From contig NZ_CAJZAI010000003.1 in assembly GCF_914271435.1 (NCBI RefSeq), positions 1 through 64,000 on the forward strand: 64,000 bases of DNA. The letters are read 5' to 3'. This stretch comes from Cupriavidus laharis. GTDB taxonomy: Bacteria > Pseudomonadota > Gammaproteobacteria > Burkholderiales > Burkholderiaceae. Numbering within the stretch: the first letter of the stretch is position 1; each line of letters begins with the position of its first letter. The notes under the pieces were generated by a model that had not been told where the DNA came from, did no database searches, and was given only the letters and a program-made list of their open reading frames with translations. Shown one piece after another: positions 50,930 through 59,293 of this stretch. Made by a program: the position numbers and the translations under genes.

Positions 50930-52018
50930 ATGGCCAAGAGCCTTGCCACGGACTGGCAGGCGCAAATCCGGCGATTCAGCCGGGCGCAGGCCCAGACCGA
51001 AGCACAAGTGAAATCGTGGCTGGAACGTATTGAATCGTTGAGCCCGCTGGCGCCCCGGCGCCGTATCCGGACACCGCATGGTGCTCCGCTTTCTCCGCGG
51101 CATCCCGCGCCGCAGTTGCCAGGCAGCTGGGAATCGCACCGTCTGCGCCTGGCGCCGCTGCCCGGCGAACTGGTGCCGCAGCTTTCCTATCACCTCTACG
51201 TGCCGGCCAGCGCCAAGCACCGCTTTCGCGCTCCATTGCCCGTGGTGGTGATGCTGCATGGCTGCCGGCAGACTCCCGACGACCTCGCCGCCGGCACGCG
51301 CATGAACGCGCTGGCCGAGCAGGAAGGCTTTATCGTCGCGTATCCGCAGCAGCCGCTGCGGCGCCAGCTCCAGCGCTGCTGGCAATGGTTCGACCTTGCT
51401 GCCGGTGAAGGCGGCCGGGAAGCGCAGGCGGTAGCGGCGCTGATCGAGACGCTGGCGCGGCGCCACGACGTGCGCGAGGACCAGGTCTACGTCGCGGGGA
51501 TGTCCGCTGGCGCGGCCATGGCGGCAGTGGTGGCACTGCGCTATCCGGACCGTGTCGCCGCCGTAGGCCTGCACTCCGGCGTGGTCGTTGGCGCGGCGGA
51601 CAACCCGCGCGCCGGCCTCAAGGCCATGCGGCACGGATCGTCAGCGGATCCGGCGTGGCTGCTCGATGCTGCCGGTGCTGCACCGGGCGGCCCTGAACTG
51701 CCGGCGATCGTGGTGCACGGGCTCGACGACGATGCCGTCCACCCGGTCAATGGCCGCCTGCTGGCACGCCAGTTCCTGGCCTACAACCGCCTGGAAGACC
51801 GTCTGGGCGGTATTCCGGATGCACACATGCGCCTGCCGGCCGGGCATTTCCACGAGGCGCGCTTCGGGCGCTGGAGCCGCGACCTGGTCACGCTCGTGGA
51901 GGTGGAAGGGCTCGGCCACGCATGGAGCGGCGGAGACGGCGACTACAGCTACCACAGTGCCACCGGCCCCGATGCCAGCGCGATGATGTGGGAGTTCTTC
52001 CGCGAGCACCGGCGCTGA
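50930..52018 (+). CDS. PHB-depolymerase-family esterase
   Basis: A 362-aa alpha/beta hydrolase. The lipase box is AGMSAGAAMA (Ser192), the oxyanion motif HGCRQTPDD, the acid probably in HGLDDDAVHP, and the His in GLGHAWSGGD, matching type I polyhydroxybutyrate depolymerase-related esterases. There is no signal peptide, so it is likely cytoplasmic or exported by another route. The ATG at 50930 has aggag, and the upstream frame is not translated. It is transcribed away from fnr. A role in polyester or other ester turnover is inferred, and the substrate cannot be told from the sequence. Confidence 0.88.
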   Translation: MAKSLATDWQAQIRRFSRAQAQTEAQVKSWLERIESLSPLAPRRRIRTPHGAPLSPRHPAPQLPGSWESHRLRLAPLPGELVPQLSYHLYVPASAKHRFRAPLPVVVMLHGCRQTPDDLAAGTRMNALAEQEGFIVAYPQQPLRRQLQRCWQWFDLAAGEGGREAQAVAALIETLARRHDVREDQVYVAGMSAGAAMAAVVALRYPDRVAAVGLHSGVVVGAADNPRAGLKAMRHGSSADPAWLLDAAGAAPGGPELPAIVVHGLDDDAVHPVNGRLLARQFLAYNRLEDRLGGIPDAHMRLPAGHFHEARFGRWSRDLVTLVEVEGLGHAWSGGDGDYSYHSATGPDASAMMWEFFREHRR

Positions 52019-52066
52019 TCCAATCAGATCGGCTCTTGTCCTGTTGAATAAGACAAAGACGATTTC

Positions 52067-52095
52067 TTTGCTTTGCGTCCAACCATTGCCATAAT
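52067..52095 (+). promoter_or_regulatory. Candidate sigma70 promoter of the DUF748 gene
   Basis: tttgct (52067-52072) and cataat (52090-52095) are 17 bases apart and end about 75 bases before the chosen ATG. It is a reasonable but unproven promoter. Confidence 0.4.
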
Positions 52096-52170
52096 GTCAA
52101 AAAAAAGTGAAATCCGGGGCACAAAGTGCTGCGTATCACCGGTAGCGGGGTCGGATTTTTCGGGAATGAC

Positions 52171-55100
52171 ATGGCAATCAAGGATTCCATCCAGCTCGCC
52201 ACGGCAACGCCGCGGCGCAGGCTGGCCGTGCGCGTGGCCGGCGGCGTGGTGGCCGCATTGGCGGTGTTCGGGCTTGCGGGCTATTTCGGCGGCCCGCCAC
52301 TCATCAAGTCGCTGATCGAGAAGAACGCCACCGAGGCGCTCGGCCGCAAGGTGACGCTGGGCGGGGCGCACGTGCGTCCGTTCGAGCTGGCGGCGACGCT
52401 GTCCGATCTCACGATCTATGAGCACGACGGCAAGACGCCCGCGGTGACGCTTGGCGAACTGGAGGCAAACACCTCGCTGGCCTCTGTCTGGCACCTCGCG
52501 CCGGTGGTGGATTCCCTGCATGTCGACCGGCTGGCCGTACACGTGGTGCGCGAGGCCGACGGCCGCATGAGCTTTGCCGATGTCCAGGACAAGCTGGCGG
52601 CCCAGCCGCCGAAGCCGCCCGATGCCAAGCCGGCCCGCTTCTCGGTCAACAACATCGCCGTGACGGGCAGTTCGCTGGCCTATGAGGACAAGGTGGCGGG
52701 GTCGGCCGTGCGCGTCGACAACCTGACGCTGACGCTGCCCTTCCTGTCCAACCTGCCGCACGATGTGGAGATCGTCACGCGGCCCACGCTCAGCGCGCAG
52801 GTCAACGGCACGCCGCTGGCGCTGGACGGCACGGTCCTGCCGTTTGCCGATTCGCGTGAAACGCACCTGAACGTCAACTTCGACGGACTCGATGTTGCGC
52901 GTTTCATGCCGTTCGCGCCGAAGCTCAAAGACGCGGACGTCAGGCACGGCCTGCTCGACACGCGCCTGACGCTGGGCTTCCGCCAGCAGAAGGACAAGCA
53001 GGACATCTTCGTCTCCGGTACCGCCGCGCTGCGCGAACTCGATGTGCGCACCCTCGCCGGCGCACCGCTGGTCAGCAACGGCAAGCTCGCGCTCGACATC
53101 GACCGCGTGGAGCCGCTCGCGCAGCGCGCTCATCTGCGCAGTGTCGATATCGAAGGGCTGAACGTGGCCGCCGTGCGGCGCGCGGATGGCTCGCTGAACC
53201 TGGCGACGGCCTTCCTGCCGCAAGCAGCGCCTGCCGCCAAGGCCGCTCCCAAGGCTGCAGCAGCGGCGTCCGCGCCGGCATCCGCGCCAGCTGCGGCAAA
53301 GCCGCAAGACGCTGCGTGGCGCTACGCCGTCGACCGCGTCACGCTCAAGCAGGCCCGTATCGGATTCGAAGATGCTTTGGCGCCGTCCGGGCCGGGCAAG
53401 TTGGCGCTGGGCCCGATCGATGCGGAAGTGAATGGCCTGGCCAGTGCCGACGCCGACAAGGCGACCAGGCTGCAGGCCACGATCACCGTGGCCGACGGCC
53501 AGACGCTCACGCATATGGGCGAGCTGTCGATGCGGCAGGGCACGCTGGCCGGCACGCTGGAAACCGCGGGACTGCAGCCCCAGGGGTTTGCGTCCTGGTG
53601 GCCGCGCGAGCTCCGTGCCCAGTTCGGCAACACCGCGGTCAACGCGGAGCTCCACTACCGGATGTCGTGGGCGCAGCCCGTGTTCCAGTTCGTGCTTGAG
53701 AAGTCGCGGCTGGAACTGGCACCGCTGCGTGTCGCTACGCGAGAGCCGGTGGTCATGCCGGCTCTCGCCGCAACTTCCAGCGAACCTGAGGCACGCAAGG
53801 CGCGCGCGGAACGTGCCGAGCGCGCCAGCCGCGCCCGGCGCGTCCGCGAGACCGACAGCGAGGGCGCGAACCTACCCTTGCTGCAGGCGGACAAGGTGGT
53901 GCTGGACGATATCGGCCTGGACCTGGCCAAACAGACCTTCGAGGCTGGCCAACTGGCGGTCACCAAGCCGCAGATCGCGGCGACGCGCGACCATCATGGG
54001 CAGTTGCTGGAAATGGCGCGCATCTGGGCGAGCGAGTCGGCGCACCAGACTGAAGCCGAACGCCGGCCGCCGGCGCCGGCCGCATCAAACGGCGCAGCGC
54101 CAGCCGCCGCCGGGGGCTGGAAGGTGCGGCTAGGCAAGGTCGGGCTCGAGGGCGGCGCGGCCCGCGTGGCCGACTACGCGCCGGCCGAGATCAACCGCGG
54201 CCGGCCCGTCATCCACCAGTACCGCAATATCGGCCTGACCACGGGCGCCATCGCATGGCCGCTGACGGCCGCGGCGGTGCCCGTCAAGCTGCACGCCGAA
54301 TCGGGCAAGCGCGGCGTCATCGGCCTGGAGGGCAATGTGCTGCCGGCCGCGCCGGCAGCACAGCTGCAACTGGATCTGCGCGGGATCGACCTCGCGCCGG
54401 TACAGCCATATGTGGGCGACCGCCTCAATGCGGCGCTGCGCAGCGGCACGCTGACCGTCAAGGGCAGACTGGCCGTCAACGCCCCGCCAGGCAAGCCGAT
54501 TGCGGCGCGCTTTGCCGGCAACGCGCAGACGGCCAATGTGCGTACGGTGGACCGCGTGACCGGCGACGATTTCCTGCGCTGGCGCTCGCTGGCCGTGTCG
54601 GGCATCGATTTCAGCATGGATGACAGCAAGGGGCCGATGCGCGTGGCGCTGAACAATATCGCGCTGTCGGACTTCTATGCGCGCGTGATCCTGAACGCGA
54701 ACGGGCGCCTGAACCTGCAGGACGTCATGGCGGGCGGCGCGGCCAAGGGCGAGGCACAGCCGGCCACCAGCCTGACGCAGGCGAACCCGGCTTCGGCGCC
54801 CGCGGCATCCGCGCCGGCCGCGCCGGCAGCGACTCCGCCCGCGCAGGCTGCCGCGGGCCCGAAGCCGCAGGTGCGTATCGGCGGCGTGTCGGTGGACAAG
54901 GGCAACATCAATTTCTCGGACTTCTTCGTCAAGCCGAACTACAGCGCCAACCTGACCGGCATGAAGGGCTCGGTGTCGAAAGTATCGTCGGGCGACCCGA
55001 CGCCGGCCGACCTCGTGCTCAACGGCCGGCTCGATGACGATGCGCCGGTCAGCATCAGCGGCAAGATCAATCCGCTCGGCGAGCAGCTTTATCTCGACAT

Positions 55101-56094
55101 CGCCGCCAAGGCGTCGGGCGTGGAGCTCACGCGCCTGACGCCGTATGCGGCCAAGTACGCCGGGTACCCGATTACCAAGGGCAAGCTGACCGTGGACGTG
55201 GCCTACAAGATCGACCAGGGCAAGCTCGATGCGAGCAATCACCTGTACCTGGACCAGCTCACCTTCGGCGACAAGGTCGACAGCCCCGACGCGACCAAGC
55301 TGCCCGTGCTGCTGGCCGTGTCGCTGCTCAAGGACCGCAACGGGGTGATCGATGTCAACTTGCCCGTGTCCGGCTCGCTGTCGGATCCGGAGTTCAGCAT
55401 CGGCGGCGTGATCCTGCGCGTGATCGTGAACCTGCTGACCAAGGCGATCACGTCGCCGTTCTCGCTGATCGCGTCCGCATTTGGCGGCAGCAGCGGCGAG
55501 GAGCTCGGCTACGTGGAATTTGCGCCTGGCACGGCCACGCTCACGCCTGCCGCAAAGGACAAGATTGCCACGGTTGCCAAGGCGCTCAATGACCGGCCGT
55601 CGCTGAAGCTGGAAATCAGCGGCCGCATCGACCCGGCCACCGACGAGGCCGGCGCCCGCCGCGCATGGCTCGATGCGCGCGTGGCCGAGCAGAAGCGGCG
55701 CGACCTGCGCAAGAGCGCGCAGGAAGGCGATGAAGCCGGCGAGAGTGAGGCGGGCGAGCAGGGCGCCGACGTGAAAGTGTCGAAGCAGGAGTATCCGAAG
55801 TACCTCGAAGAGGTCTACAAGCGCACCTCCATGAAGAAGCCGCGCAACTTCATCGGCCTGGCCAAGTCGCTCCCGCCCGAGGAAATGGAGAAGCTGCTGA
55901 TGGCGAACGCCACGGTGTCGGAGACCGACCTCAGGCACCTGGCCGACCAGCGCGCGCTGGTGGTCAAGCAGGCGCTGGAGCGTGACGGCAAGGTGCCGGA
56001 AAACCGGCTGTTCCTGACCGCACCGCACCTGAACACCGAGGGCATCAAGGACAAGGGCGCGCCGAACCGGGTGGACTTCTCGATCCGCCAATAG
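52171..56094 (+). CDS. Giant AsmA-like DUF748 protein
   Basis: A 1307-aa protein. A single membrane anchor (VAGGVVAALAVFGLAGYF) near residue 20-40 is followed by a very long beta-rich region typical of AsmA/DUF748 proteins, with repeated signatures such as VTLGGAHVRPFELAATLSDL, VRVDNLTLTLPFLSNLP and KLTVDVAYKIDQGKLDASNH (key residues only). Ala/Pro-rich linkers occur near 370 and 870. The C-terminal part (from about 1110) ends in an OmpA-like fold with YVEFAPGTATLTPAAKDK and KLEISGRIDPATD. AsmA proteins bridge the two membranes and are linked to lipid transport; that is family knowledge. The start is ATG 52171, because the upstream frame lacks a site. Confidence 0.9.
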   Translation: MAIKDSIQLATATPRRRLAVRVAGGVVAALAVFGLAGYFGGPPLIKSLIEKNATEALGRKVTLGGAHVRPFELAATLSDLTIYEHDGKTPAVTLGELEANTSLASVWHLAPVVDSLHVDRLAVHVVREADGRMSFADVQDKLAAQPPKPPDAKPARFSVNNIAVTGSSLAYEDKVAGSAVRVDNLTLTLPFLSNLPHDVEIVTRPTLSAQVNGTPLALDGTVLPFADSRETHLNVNFDGLDVARFMPFAPKLKDADVRHGLLDTRLTLGFRQQKDKQDIFVSGTAALRELDVRTLAGAPLVSNGKLALDIDRVEPLAQRAHLRSVDIEGLNVAAVRRADGSLNLATAFLPQAAPAAKAAPKAAAAASAPASAPAAAKPQDAAWRYAVDRVTLKQARIGFEDALAPSGPGKLALGPIDAEVNGLASADADKATRLQATITVADGQTLTHMGELSMRQGTLAGTLETAGLQPQGFASWWPRELRAQFGNTAVNAELHYRMSWAQPVFQFVLEKSRLELAPLRVATREPVVMPALAATSSEPEARKARAERAERASRARRVRETDSEGANLPLLQADKVVLDDIGLDLAKQTFEAGQLAVTKPQIAATRDHHGQLLEMARIWASESAHQTEAERRPPAPAASNGAAPAAAGGWKVRLGKVGLEGGAARVADYAPAEINRGRPVIHQYRNIGLTTGAIAWPLTAAAVPVKLHAESGKRGVIGLEGNVLPAAPAAQLQLDLRGIDLAPVQPYVGDRLNAALRSGTLTVKGRLAVNAPPGKPIAARFAGNAQTANVRTVDRVTGDDFLRWRSLAVSGIDFSMDDSKGPMRVALNNIALSDFYARVILNANGRLNLQDVMAGGAAKGEAQPATSLTQANPASAPAASAPAAPAATPPAQAAAGPKPQVRIGGVSVDKGNINFSDFFVKPNYSANLTGMKGSVSKVSSGDPTPADLVLNGRLDDDAPVSISGKINPLGEQLYLDIAAKASGVELTRLTPYAAKYAGYPITKGKLTVDVAYKIDQGKLDASNHLYLDQLTFGDKVDSPDATKLPVLLAVSLLKDRNGVIDVNLPVSGSLSDPEFSIGGVILRVIVNLLTKAITSPFSLIASAFGGSSGEELGYVEFAPGTATLTPAAKDKIATVAKALNDRPSLKLEISGRIDPATDEAGARRAWLDARVAEQKRRDLRKSAQEGDEAGESEAGEQGADVKVSKQEYPKYLEEVYKRTSMKKPRNFIGLAKSLPPEEMEKLLMANATVSETDLRHLADQRALVVKQALERDGKVPENRLFLTAPHLNTEGIKDKGAPNRVDFSIRQ

Positions 56095-56139
56095 GCAGCC
56101 CCCAATAGCAGCCCCAATAGGCAGCCCCAATAGGCAGCC
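56088..56139 (+). repeat. Four tandem 13-bp repeats spanning a stop codon
   Basis: The unit ccaataggcagcc occurs four times: 56088-56100, 56102-56113 (one G missing), 56114-56126 and 56127-56139. The first copy contains the last codon and stop (caa tag) of the DUF748 gene, so copies 2-4 add only non-coding DNA. Copy number could vary by slippage. Confidence 0.9.
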
Positions 56140-56144
56140 GAAAG

Positions 56145-56167
56145 GCCGGCGCCGTGCTGGCGCCGGC
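56145..56167. other. GC-rich hairpin after the DUF748 gene
   Basis: gccggcgcc and ggcgccggc form a perfect 9-bp stem with a 5-base loop (gtgct). No T-run follows, so it is at best a weak terminator or an mRNA 3' end stabiliser. Confidence 0.6.
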
Positions 56168-56260
56168 GGCCTCGCGCGCTCGCCGGCCGCAAAAACCGCG
56201 TATGATTCGGCCCGGAAAATGAATCGGGCCGCCAGCGGGCGGCCGTCTTGGGAGAGCGTT

Positions 56261-56458
56261 TTGCAGCAGGAGCAGCTTGAAGAGGCCGTTGCCTACAAGA
56301 CCTGGGTTTGCGTGATCTGCGGCTGGGTTTATGACGAAGAACTGGGGTGTCCGGAAGACGGCATCGCACCTGGCACCCGCTGGGAAGAGATCCCCGATGA
56401 CTGGCGCTGCCCGGAATGTGACGTCGGCAAGGGTGAATTTGCCATGATCGAACTGTGA
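56261..56458 (+). CDS. rubA: Rubredoxin
   Basis: A 65-aa iron-binding electron carrier with both Cys knuckles: CVICGWVYDEELGC and CPECDVGKGEFA. The extra EGIAPGTRWEEIPDDWRCP is standard. Start choice: a tatgat -10-like element (56201-56206) puts transcription start around 56213, so the ATG at 56219 would be almost leaderless, whereas the TTG at 56261 has ggagag right before it. I therefore favour the TTG, giving MQQEQLEEAVAYKTWVC at the N-terminus; the longer form would have 79 residues. Rubredoxins feed alkane hydroxylases or peroxide-reducing enzymes, but no partner is encoded next to it. Confidence 0.92.
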   Translation: MQQEQLEEAVAYKTWVCVICGWVYDEELGCPEDGIAPGTRWEEIPDDWRCPECDVGKGEFAMIEL

Positions 56459-56501
56459 CGTTGCCGGCATCCGCCGGCAACGCGCATGACGCGGACAGGC
56501 C

Positions 56502-56660
56502 TCAGTGGCGGGCTGCGTGGCGGCAGATGCCGACGCGCTGCCGTTGCCGCGCACAGCGCCGGTAGCGCATGCGGTAAGGATGGGTGCATCGCCACAGTGC
56601 GACCCCGACGGTCATGCACAGCAGTGCCGCCATGACAGCGGCGATAAGGCCGATCGACAT
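56502..56660 (-). CDS. Small single-pass membrane protein (52 aa)
   Basis: A short gene with a very good ribosome site (gaggaggg) before ATG 56660. The product opens with one transmembrane helix (SIGLIAAVMAALLCMTVGVALW) and continues with a basic, Cys-containing tail (CTHPYRMRYRRCARQRQR, then GICRHAARH). No family was recognised. It is followed in reverse by another small membrane gene (56707-56889) placed 46 nt upstream, so they may be transcribed together. Existence rests on the ribosome site and the clean topology. Confidence 0.6.
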   Translation of the reverse strand: MSIGLIAAVMAALLCMTVGVALWRCTHPYRMRYRRCARQRQRVGICRHAARH

Positions 56661-56706
56661 GGGCGGCCCTCCTCTCTCTCGACAAGTACCGACCGGGCCT
56701 TGCGGC

Positions 56707-56889
56707 TCAGATCAGCAGCGGCAAGGCCTCCAGTACCAGCACAGCCACCAGTGCGCCGATGAGCGCGCCCATGGTGCGGCAGCTGATACGCAGGAACCTG
56801 GCGGTCACCGGGATCGAGCCCATGGCGATCACGCCTACCAGTGCCATCGGGATCAGGAATACAAGATCGTGCGCCTGAAAATGCCACAT
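56707..56889 (-). CDS. Small membrane protein (60 aa)
   Basis: A 60-aa hydrophobic protein with two probable membrane helices (LVFLIPMALVGVIAMGSIP and TMGALIGALVAVLVLEALP), starting at ATG 56889 after aggag. No motif or family was recognised. It lies upstream of and close to the 52-aa gene in the same direction, in a region between rubredoxin and oxidase genes. It could be an accessory of a membrane enzyme; this is not shown by the sequence. Confidence 0.65.
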   Translation of the reverse strand: MWHFQAHDLVFLIPMALVGVIAMGSIPVTARFLRISCRTMGALIGALVAVLVLEALPLLI

Positions 56890-57171
56890 GGCGGTCTCCT
56901 GTCTCTCTGTCTATGACACCAGTATAGGCAGTGTGTGGCGAATGAACGGCGGCATGCATCGGGATTGACCCGCATGCCGTGCAGCACCGCTGTAGCGCAC
57001 TACGATGCCGCAAGCCGCGTACCGTCCATGCCACCTGCCGGCGCGCGATATGTGGCACAGCGTGGATTCCGGCATCTTTTTCGCCCCACCGGGTCTAATC
57101 CTGCGACCCGCGTGTCCTATGCTGAGCAAATACGCGGGCATGTTCCGTGATACAGAGAGGCGGAGGTGGCT

Positions 57172-57675
57172 ATGGAACTTCACATGCATTCGCACCATTA
57201 CGTGCGGCGCTCGCCGGACTGGACCGCGGCCGCGGCTTCCGGGCTGGCGGCCGGCGCGTTGCTGCTGGTGCTGGAGCTGTTCTGGTCCACGATGGTGTCG
57301 GGCGTGAATCCGTGGGGTACCACGCGCATGATCGCCGCGATCCTGATGGGGCCGGACGTGTTGCAGACCTCGCTGTTCAGCGTGGGGACCGTGGTTGCCG
57401 CACTGGTCATCCACTTCGTGCTGGGCGCCGTGCTGGGGATGGTGCTTGCCGTGATCGTCGCGCCGTTCCAGCTGGATTCAAGCATCCGCATGGTCATGCT
57501 CGCGGGCGCCGTGTTCGGCCTGGCGGTCTACCTGTTCGACTTCCATGTCATGACACGCTTCTTCACGTGGTTCGCCGATGCACGGGGATGGCACACGCTG
57601 GTTGGCCACCTGGTCTTCGGCATGGTGGCGGCCGTGTGCTACTGGAAGCTGGAAAGCAAGGATGTATCGCACTAA
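57172..57675 (+). CDS. Unknown four-helix membrane protein
   Basis: A 167-aa protein with a His-rich start (ELHMHSHHYVRRS) and four hydrophobic segments: AAAASGLAAGALLLVLELFW, LFSVGTVVAALVIHFVLGAV, MVMLAGAVFGLAVYLFDF and LVGHLVFGMVAAVCYWKL. I chose ATG 57172 over the GTG at 57166, which overlaps the cggagg site. It lies 306 nt upstream of the oxidase operon, in the same direction. The His-rich N-terminus could bind metal, but nothing proves it. No family was recognised. Confidence 0.7.
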   Translation: MELHMHSHHYVRRSPDWTAAAASGLAAGALLLVLELFWSTMVSGVNPWGTTRMIAAILMGPDVLQTSLFSVGTVVAALVIHFVLGAVLGMVLAVIVAPFQLDSSIRMVMLAGAVFGLAVYLFDFHVMTRFFTWFADARGWHTLVGHLVFGMVAAVCYWKLESKDVSH

Positions 57676-57981
57676 GCGCTGCGTGCGCGCGCTGCCAGTG
57701 GGTTGGCGCCTGACGAGCGCCGCACCGCAAGATCGCTGATTTTGCCGCGCGCTTTGCTACTACACGGGCCGCGCGCGACGACAACGGCGGGTGGGCGAGG
57801 ATGTCCCATCCGCCGTTTTTTCCTTGGCTGCCGCGCATGCGCAAGTGCGTGCGGCAGCTTGTGCAATGCGGCACGCGCGCTCGCCCGTGTCGCCTTGCAG
57901 TGACCTGACGACATGCACTAGTCTTATCTCAATCCTGCGTGACCTTCGCAGCCCTCGCCACGTGCGAGGAGGAGGGTGGAT
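57676..57981. other. Leader region of the oxidase operon
   Basis: This gap of 306 bases has a terminator at 57783-57821 and no gene. The segment from about 57840 to 57960 must hold the oxidase promoter, but I found no convincing -35/-10 pair or FNR box in it. Confidence 0.5.
57783..57821 (+). terminator. Intrinsic terminator upstream of the oxidase operon
   Basis: aacggcgggtggg and cccatccgccgtt pair with one G-T wobble around a 9-base loop, followed by a T-run (ttttt). It probably ends transcription of the gene at 57172-57675 and separates it from the oxidase genes. Confidence 0.85.
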
Positions 57982-59283
57982 ATGGCGATTGCCATCGCAC
58001 TCGTAGTCATTGTCGTCGCTTCGGTGCTCTTTCATTTCCTGAGCCCGTGGTGGGCGACCCCGCTGGCGTCCAACTGGAAGCAGATGGACGACACGCTCAC
58101 CATTACCCTGGTCATTACGGGGATCTTCTTCATCGGCATCAACCTGTTCGTCGGCTACATCGTCTGGCGCTTCCGTCATGATGCGCCGCGGCAAGGCGGG
58201 AAACCCGGCCACCGTGCCGACTACCATCCCGAGAATAAGAAGCTCGAAGTCTGGCTCACCGCCGGCACGGCGCTCGGCGTCATGGCGCTGCTGGCGCCGG
58301 GCCTGTTCGTCTACGCCGACTACGTGCGGCCGCCGCGCGAGGCAATGGTGATGGAAGTGGTCGGCCAGCAATGGCAATGGGCATTCCGCTTCCCCGGCAA
58401 GAGCGGCCAGCTTGGCACGACCGACCCGCGCTTCATCAGCGGCAGCAACCCGCTTGGCCTCAATCCGGATGATCCGCGCGGGCAGGACAACATCGTCATC
58501 AGCGGGCCGGAAGTGCACCTGCCGCTGAACCGGCCGGTCAAGGTACTGCTGCGCTCGCGCGACGTGCTGCATGACTTCTACGTGCCGCCGTTCCGTGCGC
58601 GCATGAACATGGTGCCGGGCATGGTGACATCATTCTGGTTCACGCCGACGAAGGCGGGCCGCTTCGAGATCCTGTGCGCGCAGCTCTGCGGCATCGGTCA
58701 CTACAACATGCGCGGCATGGTGGTGGTGGAAGAGCAGGCCGCCTTCGATGCGTGGCTGGCGAAGCAGCCGACCTTTGCGATGACGCTGGCCAAGGCCGCT
58801 GCGCCGCCAGCCGCAGCGGCGGGCGGCGGTGCCGACGCCGCGCTGCTGGAGAAGGGCCATGCGCTGGCGCAGAGCAAGGGATGCGCGGGTTGCCACAGCG
58901 TCGATGGCAACCCCGGCGTGGGACCGACCTGGAAAAGCCTGTACGGCAAGACCGAGACCTTTGCCGATGGCAGCAGCGCACCGGTTGACGATGCCTTCCT
59001 GAAAGAGGAAATCACCAATCCGCAGGCCCGCCTGGTCAAGGGGTTCGGCCCAGTCATGCCCAAGATACCGCTGACCGATGACGAGGTCAGTGCCCTGATG
59101 GCGTATATCCGCGCACAGGGCAGCGGCGAGGGCGCGGGGACCGCGCCGGCGGGGGCGCCGGCAGGGGCGCCTTCCGCGGCCACGAACCCCTCCCAGGCGG
59201 CGCCGGCGGCTTCCGGCGCCTACACGACGTCCAATGCCGCCGTAGTGCCGCCGTCTGCCTCGCCCAAGGCGGCGACGAAGTGA
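57982..59283 (+). CDS. coxB: Cytochrome c oxidase subunit II with fused cytochrome c domain
   Basis: A 433-aa protein. Two membrane helices (about 5-20 and 40-62, with a further segment near 92-112) anchor a cupredoxin domain whose CuA ligands are visible: His197, then CAQLCGIGHYNM with Cys232, Cys236, His240 and Met243. A C-terminal cytochrome c domain has CAGCH (301-305), with the Met ligand probably in PVMPKIP. The fusion defines caa3-type oxidases. The final Ala/Pro-rich 60 residues are a disordered tail. The ATG at 57982 is preferred to the GTG at 57976; an aggagg site precedes it. It is the first gene of the operon. Confidence 0.95.
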   Translation: MAIAIALVVIVVASVLFHFLSPWWATPLASNWKQMDDTLTITLVITGIFFIGINLFVGYIVWRFRHDAPRQGGKPGHRADYHPENKKLEVWLTAGTALGVMALLAPGLFVYADYVRPPREAMVMEVVGQQWQWAFRFPGKSGQLGTTDPRFISGSNPLGLNPDDPRGQDNIVISGPEVHLPLNRPVKVLLRSRDVLHDFYVPPFRARMNMVPGMVTSFWFTPTKAGRFEILCAQLCGIGHYNMRGMVVVEEQAAFDAWLAKQPTFAMTLAKAAAPPAAAAGGGADAALLEKGHALAQSKGCAGCHSVDGNPGVGPTWKSLYGKTETFADGSSAPVDDAFLKEEITNPQARLVKGFGPVMPKIPLTDDEVSALMAYIRAQGSGEGAGTAPAGAPAGAPSAATNPSQAAPAASGAYTTSNAAVVPPSASPKAATK

Positions 59284-59293
59284 GGAGAGACGC

